From the NCBI RefSeq assembly GCF_012726345.1, contig NZ_PTXN01000004.1, positions 1 to 64,000 of the forward strand: a stretch of DNA of 64,000 bases. The letters run 5' to 3'. The notes under the pieces were generated by a model. It did no database searches and was not told where the DNA came from. It saw only the letters and a program-made list of their open reading frames with translations. Below, one piece after another: positions 9,908 through 19,364 of the stretch. Origin of the DNA: Marinomonas sp. UCMA 3892. Lineage in GTDB: Bacteria; Pseudomonadota; Gammaproteobacteria; Pseudomonadales; Marinomonadaceae. How positions within the stretch are numbered: the first letter of the stretch is position 1; each line of letters starts with the position of its first letter. Made by a program: the position numbers and the translations under genes.

Positions 9908-10897
9908 TTAACGCAGGTACTCAGGTCCAAGCAAAATGGCTAAAGACAAGGTAAGAGAAAACTTACCATCATAGTTATCCTCTGCTTCGTGGGTAAACTG
10001 AGGCTTAATTTGGCCAATTAGCCAATCTTTATAAAGCAGACGCTCATATTGAACATTGTATAAAAAGCTGTCTGACCCAAGAGAATGCTCTCCTGACTGC
10101 AGAAAACTCAATTGATACCCTAGACGGTTTTTTTCATCCAATCGATGCTGGATCGAGAAGTTTTCACGGGCATAAAATAACCCTTCTCTATCAAGCCAAG
10201 TCACGCCAAAATCTGTACCGAAATTTAATCTAGGGCTCACCGCGTAGCCTAATCCAACGCCATAACGAGCACCAATACCTTTGGAGTAATAAGCAAAGGC
10301 CTCTTGATTCTGCCACCAGCTCCATTGATCGGTAACTTCACCTTGCTTAAGGCGCAAGCGCAAAAAGGGATCAAGTGGAAAATCCACTCTTATACCTGCA
10401 TCAATATCTAATCCTATATCGTCTTTTATATAACGTACGGCGGCCGAAATATTCGATTTCAAAGCAGAGTCAACCACCCCTTTTTGCTGAGATGATTCAC
10501 CTCTCAAGCTCTCAGGAGCCAAAGAATCAGGCTCAGACTCAACAACTAAACGTAGTCGATCTTGAGTATTCGGCAATTTAAGCCGTGTACGAAAATCAAA
10601 AAAACCGGACCGATCACTGCCACTTAATACAGAACCAAATCGTATCTCAGCATAACTATCTGAAGGTTTGCTACTTTGTTCACCCGATAGAAAGGAATCT
10701 ATATTCGTCGACCAATTACCAATCGTCTTTGAAATAGTTTCATGGGAACTCAACCACCAAGGAACTTCATCTCTCTCTGCTTGTTGACTAGCTTTTGCTT
10801 GAGTGTCGATATCTCTCGTTTCTTCTGCAGAAAGAGCGAACAAGGGCCAAGAAGTTACTAAGCAAAACGCAGTAATATAACCCTTGCTCCATGGCAT
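9908..10897 (-). CDS. Hypothetical exported protein, probably outer-membrane barrel
   Basis: I do not recognise this 329-aa protein. It has a signal peptide (GYITAFCLVTSWPLFALSA, cleavage near residue 23). The remainder alternates polar and aromatic residues in short stretches (YAEIRFGSVLSG, FDFRTRLKL, ARYGVGLGYAV, FSLTLSLAILLGP), which looks like beta strands of an outer-membrane barrel. It starts 3 bp after the mtnN stop codon, with AAAGG upstream inside mtnN, so it is the last gene of the LuxP-like operon. A role with the upstream sensor is inferred from position only. Confidence 0.7.
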   Translation of the reverse strand: MPWSKGYITAFCLVTSWPLFALSAEETRDIDTQAKASQQAERDEVPWWLSSHETISKTIGNWSTNIDSFLSGEQSSKPSDSYAEIRFGSVLSGSDRSGFFDFRTRLKLPNTQDRLRLVVESEPDSLAPESLRGESSQQKGVVDSALKSNISAAVRYIKDDIGLDIDAGIRVDFPLDPFLRLRLKQGEVTDQWSWWQNQEAFAYYSKGIGARYGVGLGYAVSPRLNFGTDFGVTWLDREGLFYARENFSIQHRLDEKNRLGYQLSFLQSGEHSLGSDSFLYNVQYERLLYKDWLIGQIKPQFTHEAEDNYDGKFSLTLSLAILLGPEYLR

Positions 10898-10900
10898 ACT

Positions 10901-11596
10901 TTAGTTGCCTTTCAGCATTTGTTGGATCATTAAAGAAGAGTTCTCAGCAGCAACTTTAAGGTATTCTTCAAAGCTTTGAGGGGATTCTTTACCTGCAATA
11001 TCCGACAAAGAACGTACCACAACAAATGGCGTTCCAAATTTAAAACACACTTGAGCAACGGCTGCAGCTTCCATCTCAACAGCAACTAACTCGGGGAAAA
11101 GCGCTCGCACAGCTTCCACTCGAACAGGATCATTCATAAAGCTATCGCCCGTTCCAATCAATCCCACTTTTGCTTGTACTTGAGTGACTTTTTGTAAGGC
11201 TGCTTTAGCTTCAGCGACTAACGTTTCATCTGCAGCGTAAGTAGCGGGCATATTTGGAACTTGTCCCATTAGATAACCAAATCCGGTCACATCCACATCA
11301 TGATGCACCACTTGATCGGATATCACCACATCGCCAACCTGTAACTCTGGATCAAAACCGCCCGCAGAACCAATGTTAATCACATATTCAGGCTCAAACT
11401 GAGATAACAACAAAGTAGTCGATACAGCTGCATTTACTTTACCAATTCCGGATTTAAGCAAAACAACGTCTTTACCTTCAAAACGCCCAACAAAAAAATC
11501 ACAACCAGCAATAGTCTGTTCACGGACATCTGTCATCCATGCTTTGATAACAGCTACTTCTTCGTCCATGGCTCCAATTAATCCAATTACACTCAT
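10901..11596 (-). CDS. mtnN: 5'-methylthioadenosine/S-adenosylhomocysteine nucleosidase
   Basis: Hydrolyses MTA, SAH and 5'-deoxyadenosine to adenine plus the thioribose or deoxyribose product, clearing by-products of SAM use. The 231 aa match the Pfs/MtnN family, with MDEEVAVI at the N-terminus, the INIGSAGGF motif, VEMEAAAVAQVC (ribose contact and catalytic region) and the catalytic Asp of SLSDIAG. Its ATG overlaps the stop of the upstream LuxQ-like gene by 4 bp, preceded by GAGGAG, so the two are translationally coupled. That placement beside a sensor gene is unusual. Confidence 0.95.
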   Translation of the reverse strand: MSVIGLIGAMDEEVAVIKAWMTDVREQTIAGCDFFVGRFEGKDVVLLKSGIGKVNAAVSTTLLLSQFEPEYVINIGSAGGFDPELQVGDVVISDQVVHHDVDVTGFGYLMGQVPNMPATYAADETLVAEAKAALQKVTQVQAKVGLIGTGDSFMNDPVRVEAVRALFPELVAVEMEAAAVAQVCFKFGTPFVVVRSLSDIAGKESPQSFEEYLKVAAENSSLMIQQMLKGN

Positions 11597-14187
11597 TCAT
11601 TGCTCCTCAGGTTTGTATTCTGTTGTATAACATTTTGTGTAAATAACCGTATTTGATCACCAGAATAAGGCAATGTCATACTAAAAAATGACACATTATC
11701 CGGCATTTCAGACCACTTTTGCACCGAAAAAAAACGAACTTTCGGAAAAGCGGCCTGAATTGATAACAAAAGAGCTCGAGGTTGGGGCTCTAGTAATACG
11801 ATAACAGCATCAGGGTGGTATGACAGCACTACGCGATAATTAGATAAATCTACCAACCACTGTGTCGCCACCTCATACTTTTCTAATTCGACATACCAAA
11901 TTGCTTTTGTGATTCGACTGCCACCAATCATCACCCAAGATAATGCCTGCTCATGTGAATGAGTGGGGATAACGCCCTCCAACTCACAGGCTTTGACTAG
12001 CACTTGATGTAAATTGTAGTCGAAAGAACATCCTTGCAAAGTAAAAACATCTGGATCCACCTCCGACAGCAAGGTGCTATTAAGCCAAACGATAGGAAGC
12101 TCATCACGATTGTATTTAAGTTTAAGGGCTCGGGTCATATCTGCTTGTGCTTCAACGTCTTTATCACAACCAATTAAGACCGCATCAAATTTCAACACTG
12201 CACTGGATTGAGTAAAAAAGCTATCAGTTGAGACATATTCCTCCACCAGCAATCCAAGTCTAACTAAAGCCGCTTTGATAATATTGGGATTGGGGTAATC
12301 ATTTGCGACCCAAGCCACAACCTGGTTCGGTCTTAACGGTTTGACTATCGGCTGATATTTCAACTCTTCCATGATCAAATTAATCTGCAAAGCATTATTT
12401 TGTAAGGTCTTTTGCTGCCCTCCAAGAGGTGCAAGTAACATTTTAATCATCCAGTAAAAAAGAGGCCTGAATGCCATATCATTCATCGCAATCATTTCAA
12501 GCTCTGCGCCATTGAAGCGAACAGTCAATCGACGTTCAGCCATATCATTCGACATTACCATCATGAGTAAAACACGAATCAGTCCTCTGAAACTTGCATC
12601 CACCGCAATGCTTTTTGCACCTACTTCGACAGAACAGTCCAACAGCGCCCTATTAGCCTCTACCCCCATTGCAGCCATAACTCGAGCACTTTCCTGACAA
12701 AAGATTTCTCCTATGGGCAAATAAGATACCTTACTGTCTAAGGTACTAATGTCATCTAATACAGATATTAATAACGCAAGCCAGCCCTGAAGATGTTTAC
12801 TATCAATATAACCTGGCAGTGAAGAAAGATACGTCAACTCACTCAATATAGCGTCAGTATCTACTTTCTTTTGCTGCGCAGACGACAATGGCTGCAACTG
12901 CTCCAGTTGCCACATTAAACTAATTTCTTGAGTAACATTTCGCCCTACTAATAATAAGCCGCGGTAATTACTCTCGTTTTTAAAGGAATGAACTTGCCAT
13001 TGATATATTCGACCTAAACTACTGTCTGTTAACTCAAAGGCAACACCAACTTCGCCCTTTAACGCTTCTTGAATCGATTGATGACAAGAAATAGGCATAA
13101 AATCAAAAAGCGTTCGCGCTTTATCAGCGTCAGGAAAAAGCAGCTTTGCTTCCGAATTGATTAACTCAACTTCCGCCACTTCGGTACAGAAAATAATGGC
13201 ACTGTGTATCGATTCTGCAAGAAGCTTAAACCTATGCTCTTTGGACTCTATAAAGGCTTTATATTGATTGCTTTGCAACTGTATAGGCTGTAGCTCAGTA
13301 TATGGCAATAGACCTTCCTCATGACGATAAACAATCGATTCAAGAGGTTGGAAAATAAGTGTTTTAACTTGGCGAAATAGCAGCAAACAAAAGCTAAATA
13401 AAACAAACCCAATCCCAGCAATCAAAGGCAATGCATTAGTTAAGATCGTAGAAGAAAATATACGTTTTTGGATAATATCTAATTGCAAATCTGCCTGAAT
13501 AGGCGATACCAGTGGCAAGCGAGACTGTAATGTTTCTCCAGACAGATCTACACCAACTTTATGCTCTTCAAGCAAGACACGATTATGCTCTTTATCATAA
13601 ACCCGCACAGCACTGACTTGGGCGCTCTCAAGTAACTCATTAGCTAAAGTTAAGTTATCGTTTAATGAAATAAAGCCATATAAAAAACCAATATTTTCTT
13701 GATCTGGCGAAAGCAGTTTCTTTTTAAACATCAGCAAAATGGAATCATCTGTTGTCACTATAGACGTCCATCGATTAATAAACCCTTCTCCCAATACTGA
13801 CTGTAGATCCACTTTGGTAAATAGACGCGCTCTAGGATCCATCGAATACTTGCCATTTGCCCATTCAATATAGAAAAAATCCAACCCGCCAAAAAACAAC
13901 ACTTCGTGGTGGCTGAACAACAAATCCAATTCACGTCCAGCCGCATAATTACTCAATGAAAGATCCTGACCAATAAATTTCATTTCATCTTCAGCACGAG
14001 CCAAATAGCCATTAAAAGCTTGTTCAACAACACGATGCTTTAGTGCTAGGTTTTTTTCAGCGGCGGTTTGATTTAATGCTTCAATAAAATATAAAGACAT
14101 AAAAGTCACAACTAAAAAAGCCACACAAGCTAATATAAGCACCTTGGAGCGTAATCGATGCTGCAAACTAACCGTTACTCCTGCCAT
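11593..14187 (-). CDS. LuxQ-like membrane sensor with degenerate kinase and receiver domains
   Basis: Protein of 864 aa laid out like a LuxQ-type hybrid sensor kinase. TM1 is at about 15-37, a periplasmic domain at 38-248, TM2 at 250-272, a PAS-like domain at 318-425, a kinase-like region at 440-610, and receiver-like folds at about 622-735 and 748-850. The expected active residues are missing. No His-containing H-box occurs at 445-480, the ATPase part lacks recognisable Asn and glycine boxes (RGLIRVLLMMVMSND aligns to the N-box region), and the first receiver has FDAVLIGCDKD where the phospho-accepting Asp is expected. The frame is intact, arguing for a signalling role without phosphotransfer. 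It overlaps the LuxP-like gene by 13 bp. Confidence 0.75.
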   Translation of the reverse strand: MAGVTVSLQHRLRSKVLILACVAFLVVTFMSLYFIEALNQTAAEKNLALKHRVVEQAFNGYLARAEDEMKFIGQDLSLSNYAAGRELDLLFSHHEVLFFGGLDFFYIEWANGKYSMDPRARLFTKVDLQSVLGEGFINRWTSIVTTDDSILLMFKKKLLSPDQENIGFLYGFISLNDNLTLANELLESAQVSAVRVYDKEHNRVLLEEHKVGVDLSGETLQSRLPLVSPIQADLQLDIIQKRIFSSTILTNALPLIAGIGFVLFSFCLLLFRQVKTLIFQPLESIVYRHEEGLLPYTELQPIQLQSNQYKAFIESKEHRFKLLAESIHSAIIFCTEVAEVELINSEAKLLFPDADKARTLFDFMPISCHQSIQEALKGEVGVAFELTDSSLGRIYQWQVHSFKNESNYRGLLLVGRNVTQEISLMWQLEQLQPLSSAQQKKVDTDAILSELTYLSSLPGYIDSKHLQGWLALLISVLDDISTLDSKVSYLPIGEIFCQESARVMAAMGVEANRALLDCSVEVGAKSIAVDASFRGLIRVLLMMVMSNDMAERRLTVRFNGAELEMIAMNDMAFRPLFYWMIKMLLAPLGGQQKTLQNNALQINLIMEELKYQPIVKPLRPNQVVAWVANDYPNPNIIKAALVRLGLLVEEYVSTDSFFTQSSAVLKFDAVLIGCDKDVEAQADMTRALKLKYNRDELPIVWLNSTLLSEVDPDVFTLQGCSFDYNLHQVLVKACELEGVIPTHSHEQALSWVMIGGSRITKAIWYVELEKYEVATQWLVDLSNYRVVLSYHPDAVIVLLEPQPRALLLSIQAAFPKVRFFSVQKWSEMPDNVSFFSMTLPYSGDQIRLFTQNVIQQNTNLRSNE

Positions 14188-15278
14188 AGTTCCACCGAAT
14201 AATGATGAGCTTGCTGTACCATCAAGCGTAGACTTTCTGAATCTAACTCTGCGGGCACAAGCATAGAGTTAGCAACATAAAGGGTGGGCATATTTCTTCC
14301 TTCAAGATCCAACTTAATCGCTTCTGCTATCGCAATAGAAAGATCATCCTTCATAAAAAGCACACTCGCTTTTACTTTTCGACTCTCTAAATCTGCAATA
14401 CCACTCGAAGATCCCCCCCATGCATTAGTCTGAATTTGCGTATCAAAACCTTCGGCTTGTAATGCTTCAATCACGCCTTCAGAAATATTCTGCGAGCAGC
14501 TAAAAATGAAGTCCGGTGAATTTTCTTTTAATATAATTCGAGCTGCTTCAAATGCACTACGCCTATCATCCGATACAGCCCTAATCCGACTGATATGGCG
14601 CTTATACTTCGCCATCTCATCAAGAAATAAATCACAACGCATATGCCCCAAATAGCCTGTCGGCAAAACCAATGCAGAAATCTTTGTCTCTTCAGGTAAC
14701 TGGCGTTCAAGATAACTAGCAAGCATAGTCGTTGCCTTTTTTTGATCAAAACCAACGTACATTAATGGTGGATGATTCATCCAATGGGTCAATGGTGAGG
14801 CAAAGTCGTACAAAATAACTTTTGGCTTGCCTGAGTATAAAAAACGCTCCAAAAATCGGCGTTGAACAGAGCCCAATTTGGTCATAATAATATAATCTGG
14901 CTGAGCATTAGCCATCTTAAAATAAGATGTTAAATCACCATTAGACTCAAAACCGTCCATATAAGTATCTAGGCGATAATCAATATTTAGTTCACGCATT
15001 CGCTTTCTAAATGTTACTAAGATGGATCTATTTTCGAGGGAATTCATATCACCAAATAATAACAAAGCAATACGTACAGCCCGCTTTTGAGACACTCGTA
15101 TTGGATTAGGAGGAGAATTAACTATCGTAGTGAACTGCTCAGCCAAAGGGCCTTGTCTTGGCGTCGACAGATAAAAATCTTGACTGTCCATAAGATCAAG
15201 CGCCATGTTGGCGGCTTGCACAGTGAAAGCAAGGCTCCCTAGCACAACCCATATAACAAAAGAATGTAGTCTTCGCAT
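14175..15278 (-). CDS. LuxP-like periplasmic binding protein
   Basis: Periplasmic sugar-binding-type protein of 367 aa with a signal peptide (FVIWVVLGSLAFTVQA). From memory it aligns along its length with Vibrio LuxP, the AI-2 receptor: MRELNIDYRL, PPLMYVGFD, GYLGHMRCDLF, NAWGGSSSG and IAIAEAIKLDLEG resemble LuxP segments. The Arg in GYLGHMRCD is kept, but residues aligned to other AI-2 contacts look changed. Examples are the Asp after CS(T) (here CSQN) and a second Arg (here VLFMKDD). The ligand may therefore differ. It is the first gene of the operon, upstream of the LuxQ-like gene, as luxP is to luxQ. Confidence 0.8.
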   Translation of the reverse strand: MRRLHSFVIWVVLGSLAFTVQAANMALDLMDSQDFYLSTPRQGPLAEQFTTIVNSPPNPIRVSQKRAVRIALLLFGDMNSLENRSILVTFRKRMRELNIDYRLDTYMDGFESNGDLTSYFKMANAQPDYIIMTKLGSVQRRFLERFLYSGKPKVILYDFASPLTHWMNHPPLMYVGFDQKKATTMLASYLERQLPEETKISALVLPTGYLGHMRCDLFLDEMAKYKRHISRIRAVSDDRRSAFEAARIILKENSPDFIFSCSQNISEGVIEALQAEGFDTQIQTNAWGGSSSGIADLESRKVKASVLFMKDDLSIAIAEAIKLDLEGRNMPTLYVANSMLVPAELDSESLRLMVQQAHHYSVELWQE

Positions 15279-15451
15279 TACCGAACCCGATGAAACATCA
15301 TAGAAAAAATCATTCTAACCAAGTTAACGAACTTTGGTGATAACAGGAACAAGAAAATACGCTTCAGTATGATAAATGTGCGCTGAATAGGCTTATATAA
15401 CGAAGAAAATGGCCTGCAGTCCGTTTTAAAAACGGCTGATATAAAAAAGAC

Positions 15452-15483
15452 AAAAAAAAGCTGACATAAAGTCAGCTTTTTTT
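15452..15483 (-). terminator. Terminator of the tRNA-Leu gene
   Basis: An 8-bp stem (15458-15465 with 15471-15478) with loop ATAAA has A-runs and T-runs on both sides. It lies just beyond the tRNA 3' end on the minus strand. Confidence 0.8.
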
Positions 15484-15488
15484 AAATT

Positions 15489-15573
15489 TGGTGCGGAAGG
15501 AGAGACTCGAACTCTCACGCCGTGAAGCACTGGAACCTAAATCCAGCGTGTCTACCAATTCCACCACTCCCGC
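15489..15573 (-). tRNA. tRNA-Leu, anticodon UAG
   Basis: The reverse complement folds as a type II tRNA with acceptor stem GCGGGAG paired to CTTCCGC (one G-U), D-arm, anticodon stem CTGGA/TCCAG around loop TTTAGGT (anticodon TAG, reading CUN codons), a long variable arm, and T-arm GAGAGTTCGAGTCTCTC. The 3' CCA is encoded (15489-15491). Confidence 0.97.
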
Positions 15574-15587
15574 AAGGAATGGCGAGC

Positions 15588-15615
15588 ATTATAGGTAATT
15601 GAATTTTCCGGTCAA
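15588..15615 (-). promoter_or_regulatory. Promoter of tRNA-Leu
   Basis: The minus strand carries -35 TTGACC (15610-15615) and a perfect -10 TATAAT (15588-15593) at 16-bp spacing, with a GC-rich discriminator. The predicted start is about 8 bp before the mature tRNA 5' end. Confidence 0.85.
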
Positions 15616-15712
15616 TAGTTTTTTTTGCTTTTTTATAAAAAAAACTAAAATATTTTTCTTTAACCTATATCTACCCACCATTTTTTAAGCCTTATTCTTT
15701 TCAAAGCAAGGC

Positions 15713-16780
15713 TTAAAAAACGCGACCACCAGAATATTCACCGCGCTCGTAACGAACAGCCATCTCTTCAAGATCCATAGTATGAATACGAGAAGCCTGG
15801 CCTGCAGAACCGAAAGCTTCATAACGATCAATACAAACCGCCTTCATCGCTTTGATACTTTCGGTTAAGTATTTACGTGGATCAAAGTTACCTTTGTGTT
15901 CAGCCAAGCTGCGACGAATAGCACCTGTTGCTGCCAAGCGTAAATCTGTATCAATGTTCACTTTACGAACACCGTAACGGATCGCCTTAACGATCTCATC
16001 AATCGGCACACCGTAAGTTTCAGGAATGTCGCCACCAAATTCATTGATAATAGACAACCAATCCTGTGGAACAGAAGAAGAGCCGTGCAACACAATATGT
16101 GTATTTGGTAATAATTCTACGATTTTCGCAATACGCTCAATATCAAGAATGTCACCTGTTGGTGGACGAGTAAACTTATATGCACCGTGGCTAGTACCAA
16201 TCGCCACAGCTAATGCGTCAATACCGGTTGCATTAACAAAGTCTACCGCTTCTTGTGGATCAGTTAGCATTTGATCATGAGAAAGTGTGCCTTCTGCACC
16301 AACGCCGTCTTCTTCACCAGCTTGACCAGTTTCTAAAGAACCCAACACCCCCAACTCGCCTTCTACTGATACGCCACATGCGTGTGCGAATTCAACAGTA
16401 CGACGAGTCACATCAACGTTGTAGTCATAGCTAGCCGGTGTTTTACCATCGGCCATCAAAGATCCATCCATCATGACCGACGAAAAACCAAGCTGAATAG
16501 AACGCTGACAGATAGCTGGAGACGTACCATGGTCCTGATGCATCACAACAGGAATATGCGGGTAATCTTCAATTGCAGCGGCAATCAAGTGACGTAGGAA
16601 GTGAGAACCAGCATATTTGCGAGCACCAGCTGACGCTTGCATGATTACTGGAGAGTTTACTTCGTGAGCAGCTTCCATAATCGCCTTAACTTGCTCCATG
16701 TTATTCACGTTGAAGGCTGGCAAACCATAGCTGTGTTCTGCTGCATGATCGAGCAGTTGACGCATACTAATTAAAGGCAT
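15713..16780 (-). CDS. fba: Class II fructose-1,6-bisphosphate aldolase
   Basis: Zinc-dependent aldolase interconverting fructose 1,6-bisphosphate with dihydroxyacetone phosphate and glyceraldehyde 3-phosphate. The 355 aa match the Calvin-type (CbbA) class II subfamily of Pseudomonas. Visible motifs are [10 protein letters not shown] (zinc ligand), [21 protein letters not shown] and [12 protein letters not shown]. It is the last gene of the tkt-epd-pgk-fba series, but a 291-bp gap separates it from pgk, so it may have its own promoter. That gap contains no gene; it shows only small imperfect inverted repeats. Confidence 0.96.
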   Translation of the reverse strand: MPLISMRQLLDHAAEHSYGLPAFNVNNMEQVKAIMEAAHEVNSPVIMQASAGARKYAGSHFLRHLIAAAIEDYPHIPVVMHQDHGTSPAICQRSIQLGFSSVMMDGSLMADGKTPASYDYNVDVTRRTVEFAHACGVSVEGELGVLGSLETGQAGEEDGVGAEGTLSHDQMLTDPQEAVDFVNATGIDALAVAIGTSHGAYKFTRPPTGDILDIERIAKIVELLPNTHIVLHGSSSVPQDWLSIINEFGGDIPETYGVPIDEIVKAIRYGVRKVNIDTDLRLAATGAIRRSLAEHKGNFDPRKYLTESIKAMKAVCIDRYEAFGSAGQASRIHTMDLEEMAVRYERGEYSGGRVF

Positions 16781-17071
16781 AAAAGATTTCCTCTGACAAT
16801 TTGTCTTATATTGTATTTATAACGAACAGAGTTATGGTGTTAGTTAACTCTATAATCTTGTAATCATGACGTTGCTTATCGCAGGCCATGTGGCTTACGC
16901 CTTATCGTTATTGTCATACCCGACTAGCGCCGAGTAGGTCACTCTCTAGTTTTGTTTTTCGACAACACCGTTTTCAGCACAAATCAGCTTCTAACGGTAT
17001 TAACGAAATAGGCTTTTCGCCTTTTTATTACTTATAAAGTGCTTTAGAACGATCTTTGTCATTCTTTGATA

Positions 17072-18235
17072 CTAATTTTGCGCGCGTGACTCCAACATCG
17101 CAACCGCTGGTAACACTTTTCCTTCAACAAATTCAAGGAACGCCCCACCACCAGTCGAAATATAAGAGACTTGGTCCGCAATATCATATTTATCAACGGC
17201 CGCTAATGTGTCACCACCGCCGGCAATTGAAAAGCCTTTGCTGTTCGCAATGGCCATCGCAAGCGCTTTAGTTCCGCCACCAAACTGGTCAAATTCAAAA
17301 ACACCCACTGGACCATTCCAAATAATCGTCTGAGACTCTTCAAGCAAAGCCGCGAACGCAGCCGCCGCTTTAGGCCCGATATCCAAAATCATATCATCAG
17401 GTCCAACATCTGCTGCATCTTTTACTGTCGCCACAGCATCTGGCGCGAACGCGGTAGCTACAACAACGTCTTCAGGTAATGGGATACTAGTTTTTGCCAT
17501 CAAAGCTTTGGCCTGAGGAATCAAATCTTCTTCGTACAACGACTTGCCCACAGGAAAACCAGCAGCAGCCAAGAAAGTATTGGCTATACCACCACCCACT
17601 ATCAACTGATCAACTTTATCAGACAAAGATTCTAAAACAGTCAACTTAGTCGATACCTTTGAACCACCAACAATGGCCGCCATTGGACGAGCGGGTTTCG
17701 CCAAAGCTTTTTCTAATGCTTCAAGCTCAGCTGACAATAATGGGCCAGCGCAAGCGATTGGTGCAAATTTCGCGACACCGTGAGTAGACGCTTGGGCACG
17801 GTGAGCTGTACCAAATGCATCCATCACGAACACATCGCACAAAGCCGCCATTTTCTTAGACAAAGCTTCATCATCTTTTTTCTCGCCAAGGTTAAAACGT
17901 ACGTTTTCAACCAAAACAAGCTGACCAGATTCAACTTCAACACCATCCAGCCAATCTTTTACTAACGGTACATCTTGTCCTAACAAACCAGCAATATGTG
18001 TCGCAACCGGTTGAAGCGAGTATTCTTCTTCGTACTGACCTTCTGTTGGACGACCAAGGTGAGACATCACCATGACTTTCGCACCTGCTTCTAACGCCAT
18101 CTTAATGGTTGGCAAAGCAGCACGAATACGTGCGTCACTGGTTACTTTGCCGTCTTTTACTGGCACGTTTAGATCTTCTCGAATTAACACACGTTTATTC
18201 GCCAGATCTACATCTTTCATATTAATTACGGTCAT
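17072..18235 (-). CDS. pgk: Phosphoglycerate kinase
   Basis: Transfers phosphate between 1,3-bisphosphoglycerate and ADP in glycolysis and gluconeogenesis. The 387 aa fit the family. Motifs visible are [11 protein letters not shown] at the N-terminus, SHLGRPTEG, the substrate and hinge region GGSKVSTKL, and the nucleotide-binding GGGDTLAAV near the C-terminus. It lies 34 bp downstream of epd on the same strand, as in Pseudomonas. Confidence 0.97.
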   Translation of the reverse strand: MTVINMKDVDLANKRVLIREDLNVPVKDGKVTSDARIRAALPTIKMALEAGAKVMVMSHLGRPTEGQYEEEYSLQPVATHIAGLLGQDVPLVKDWLDGVEVESGQLVLVENVRFNLGEKKDDEALSKKMAALCDVFVMDAFGTAHRAQASTHGVAKFAPIACAGPLLSAELEALEKALAKPARPMAAIVGGSKVSTKLTVLESLSDKVDQLIVGGGIANTFLAAAGFPVGKSLYEEDLIPQAKALMAKTSIPLPEDVVVATAFAPDAVATVKDAADVGPDDMILDIGPKAAAAFAALLEESQTIIWNGPVGVFEFDQFGGGTKALAMAIANSKGFSIAGGGDTLAAVDKYDIADQVSYISTGGGAFLEFVEGKVLPAVAMLESRAQN

Positions 18236-18269
18236 GTACGATGTCCTCGTTATTTAACATTCGGGTGAA

Positions 18270-19301
18270 TCAATCCAATTTTGATTGCTTAATCACACCA
18301 GCCCAATACTTAGCCACATCCAACATACGGTTAGCGTAGCCCCATTCATTATCAAACCAACACAATAACTTCACCATTCGCTGATCAATTACTTGAGTTT
18401 GCGTACTATCGATAATCACTGAACGCGGGTCATGATTAAAATCCACCGAAGCATGTGCTTCTTTGGTAAAGCCCATTAATCCTGCGTATTTCGAGTTAGC
18501 CGCTTGTTCTAACTGCGAATTGATTTGCTCGGCAGTAACATCTCGCTCTGTACGTAAAACGAAATCAATTAAAGAAACATTTAATGTTGGCACACGCACT
18601 GCGTTACAACCCATTTTTCCGTCAAGTTCTGGCATCATCCGTGTAATACCTCTCGCTAATCCCGTATCGACAGGAATAATCGAACTCAAAGCAGCACGCG
18701 TTAGACGTAGGTCTTTCGTGTGATAGCCATCAATCACTGGCTGATCATTCATCGCCGAATGAATTGTCTGTGTCATACCATGAACAACGCCTGAAAACTG
18801 CTTAACGATGTCCAAAACTGGAATCAAACAATTAGTCGTACAAGATGCAGCTGAAACGATATTGTGATTCGCCTGAATATCATGATGATTAAAACCATAG
18901 ACAATCGTCGCATCAACATCTGCTGCAGCCGGCTGAGAAAGCAACAATCGCGGCACACCAGCATTCAGGTAAGCTTGAGCGCCTTCTCGCCCAGAAAAAC
19001 TACCAGAGCACTCGAGCACCATATCTAATTCAAGAGATGCCCAATCAAGTTCATCGGGTGTCGCAGAAGAAAAACATAAAATAGCATCATCGCCGATAAG
19101 CAATGCATTGCCCTGAGTCGAAACAGGCAGAGGAAAGCGACCATGAGTCGTGTCATAGCGCGTAAGATAACTGATTGTCTCAAGATCAGACAATTCATTA
19201 ATAGCAACCACTTGAATGTGATCACGGTAGCCGTTTTCATAAAGCGCTCGTAATACCGAACGCCCAATACGACCATAACCATTGATAGCGACTCGCAACA
19301 T
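18270..19301 (-). CDS. epd: D-erythrose-4-phosphate dehydrogenase
   Basis: GAPDH-family enzyme that oxidises erythrose 4-phosphate to 4-phosphoerythronate, feeding pyridoxal phosphate synthesis. It has the Rossmann start VAINGYGRIGR and the catalytic Cys in SCTTNC. Segments typical of Epd rather than GapA are also present: TIHSAMNDQPVIDGYH, LSQPAA in place of the usual SAP, and VDFNHDP. Its place between tkt and pgk is the conserved epd position. A glycolytic GAPDH role cannot be fully excluded from sequence alone. Confidence 0.88.
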   Translation of the reverse strand: MLRVAINGYGRIGRSVLRALYENGYRDHIQVVAINELSDLETISYLTRYDTTHGRFPLPVSTQGNALLIGDDAILCFSSATPDELDWASLELDMVLECSGSFSGREGAQAYLNAGVPRLLLSQPAAADVDATIVYGFNHHDIQANHNIVSAASCTTNCLIPVLDIVKQFSGVVHGMTQTIHSAMNDQPVIDGYHTKDLRLTRAALSSIIPVDTGLARGITRMMPELDGKMGCNAVRVPTLNVSLIDFVLRTERDVTAEQINSQLEQAANSKYAGLMGFTKEAHASVDFNHDPRSVIIDSTQTQVIDQRMVKLLCWFDNEWGYANRMLDVAKYWAGVIKQSKLD

Positions 19302-19364
19302 ATTCCTACTACTTCATCGCAAAGAAAGTGACCTGAAAACCATCACCCTCTACCTTAATAAAGG

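Noticed and set aside
10901-11596. Claim that this locus makes AI-2
   Set aside because: MtnN alone gives S-ribosylhomocysteine; no luxS is in the window, so AI-2 synthesis cannot be claimed.
16781-17071. Possible riboswitch or small RNA between pgk and fba
   Set aside because: Only weak, imperfect inverted repeats and a short repeated CTTATCG are present; nothing matches a known class.
18270-19301. Call as glycolytic GAPDH (gapA)
   Set aside because: Sequence details (HSAMNDQPVIDGYH, VDFNHDP) and the tkt-pgk position fit epd better, though some doubt remains.
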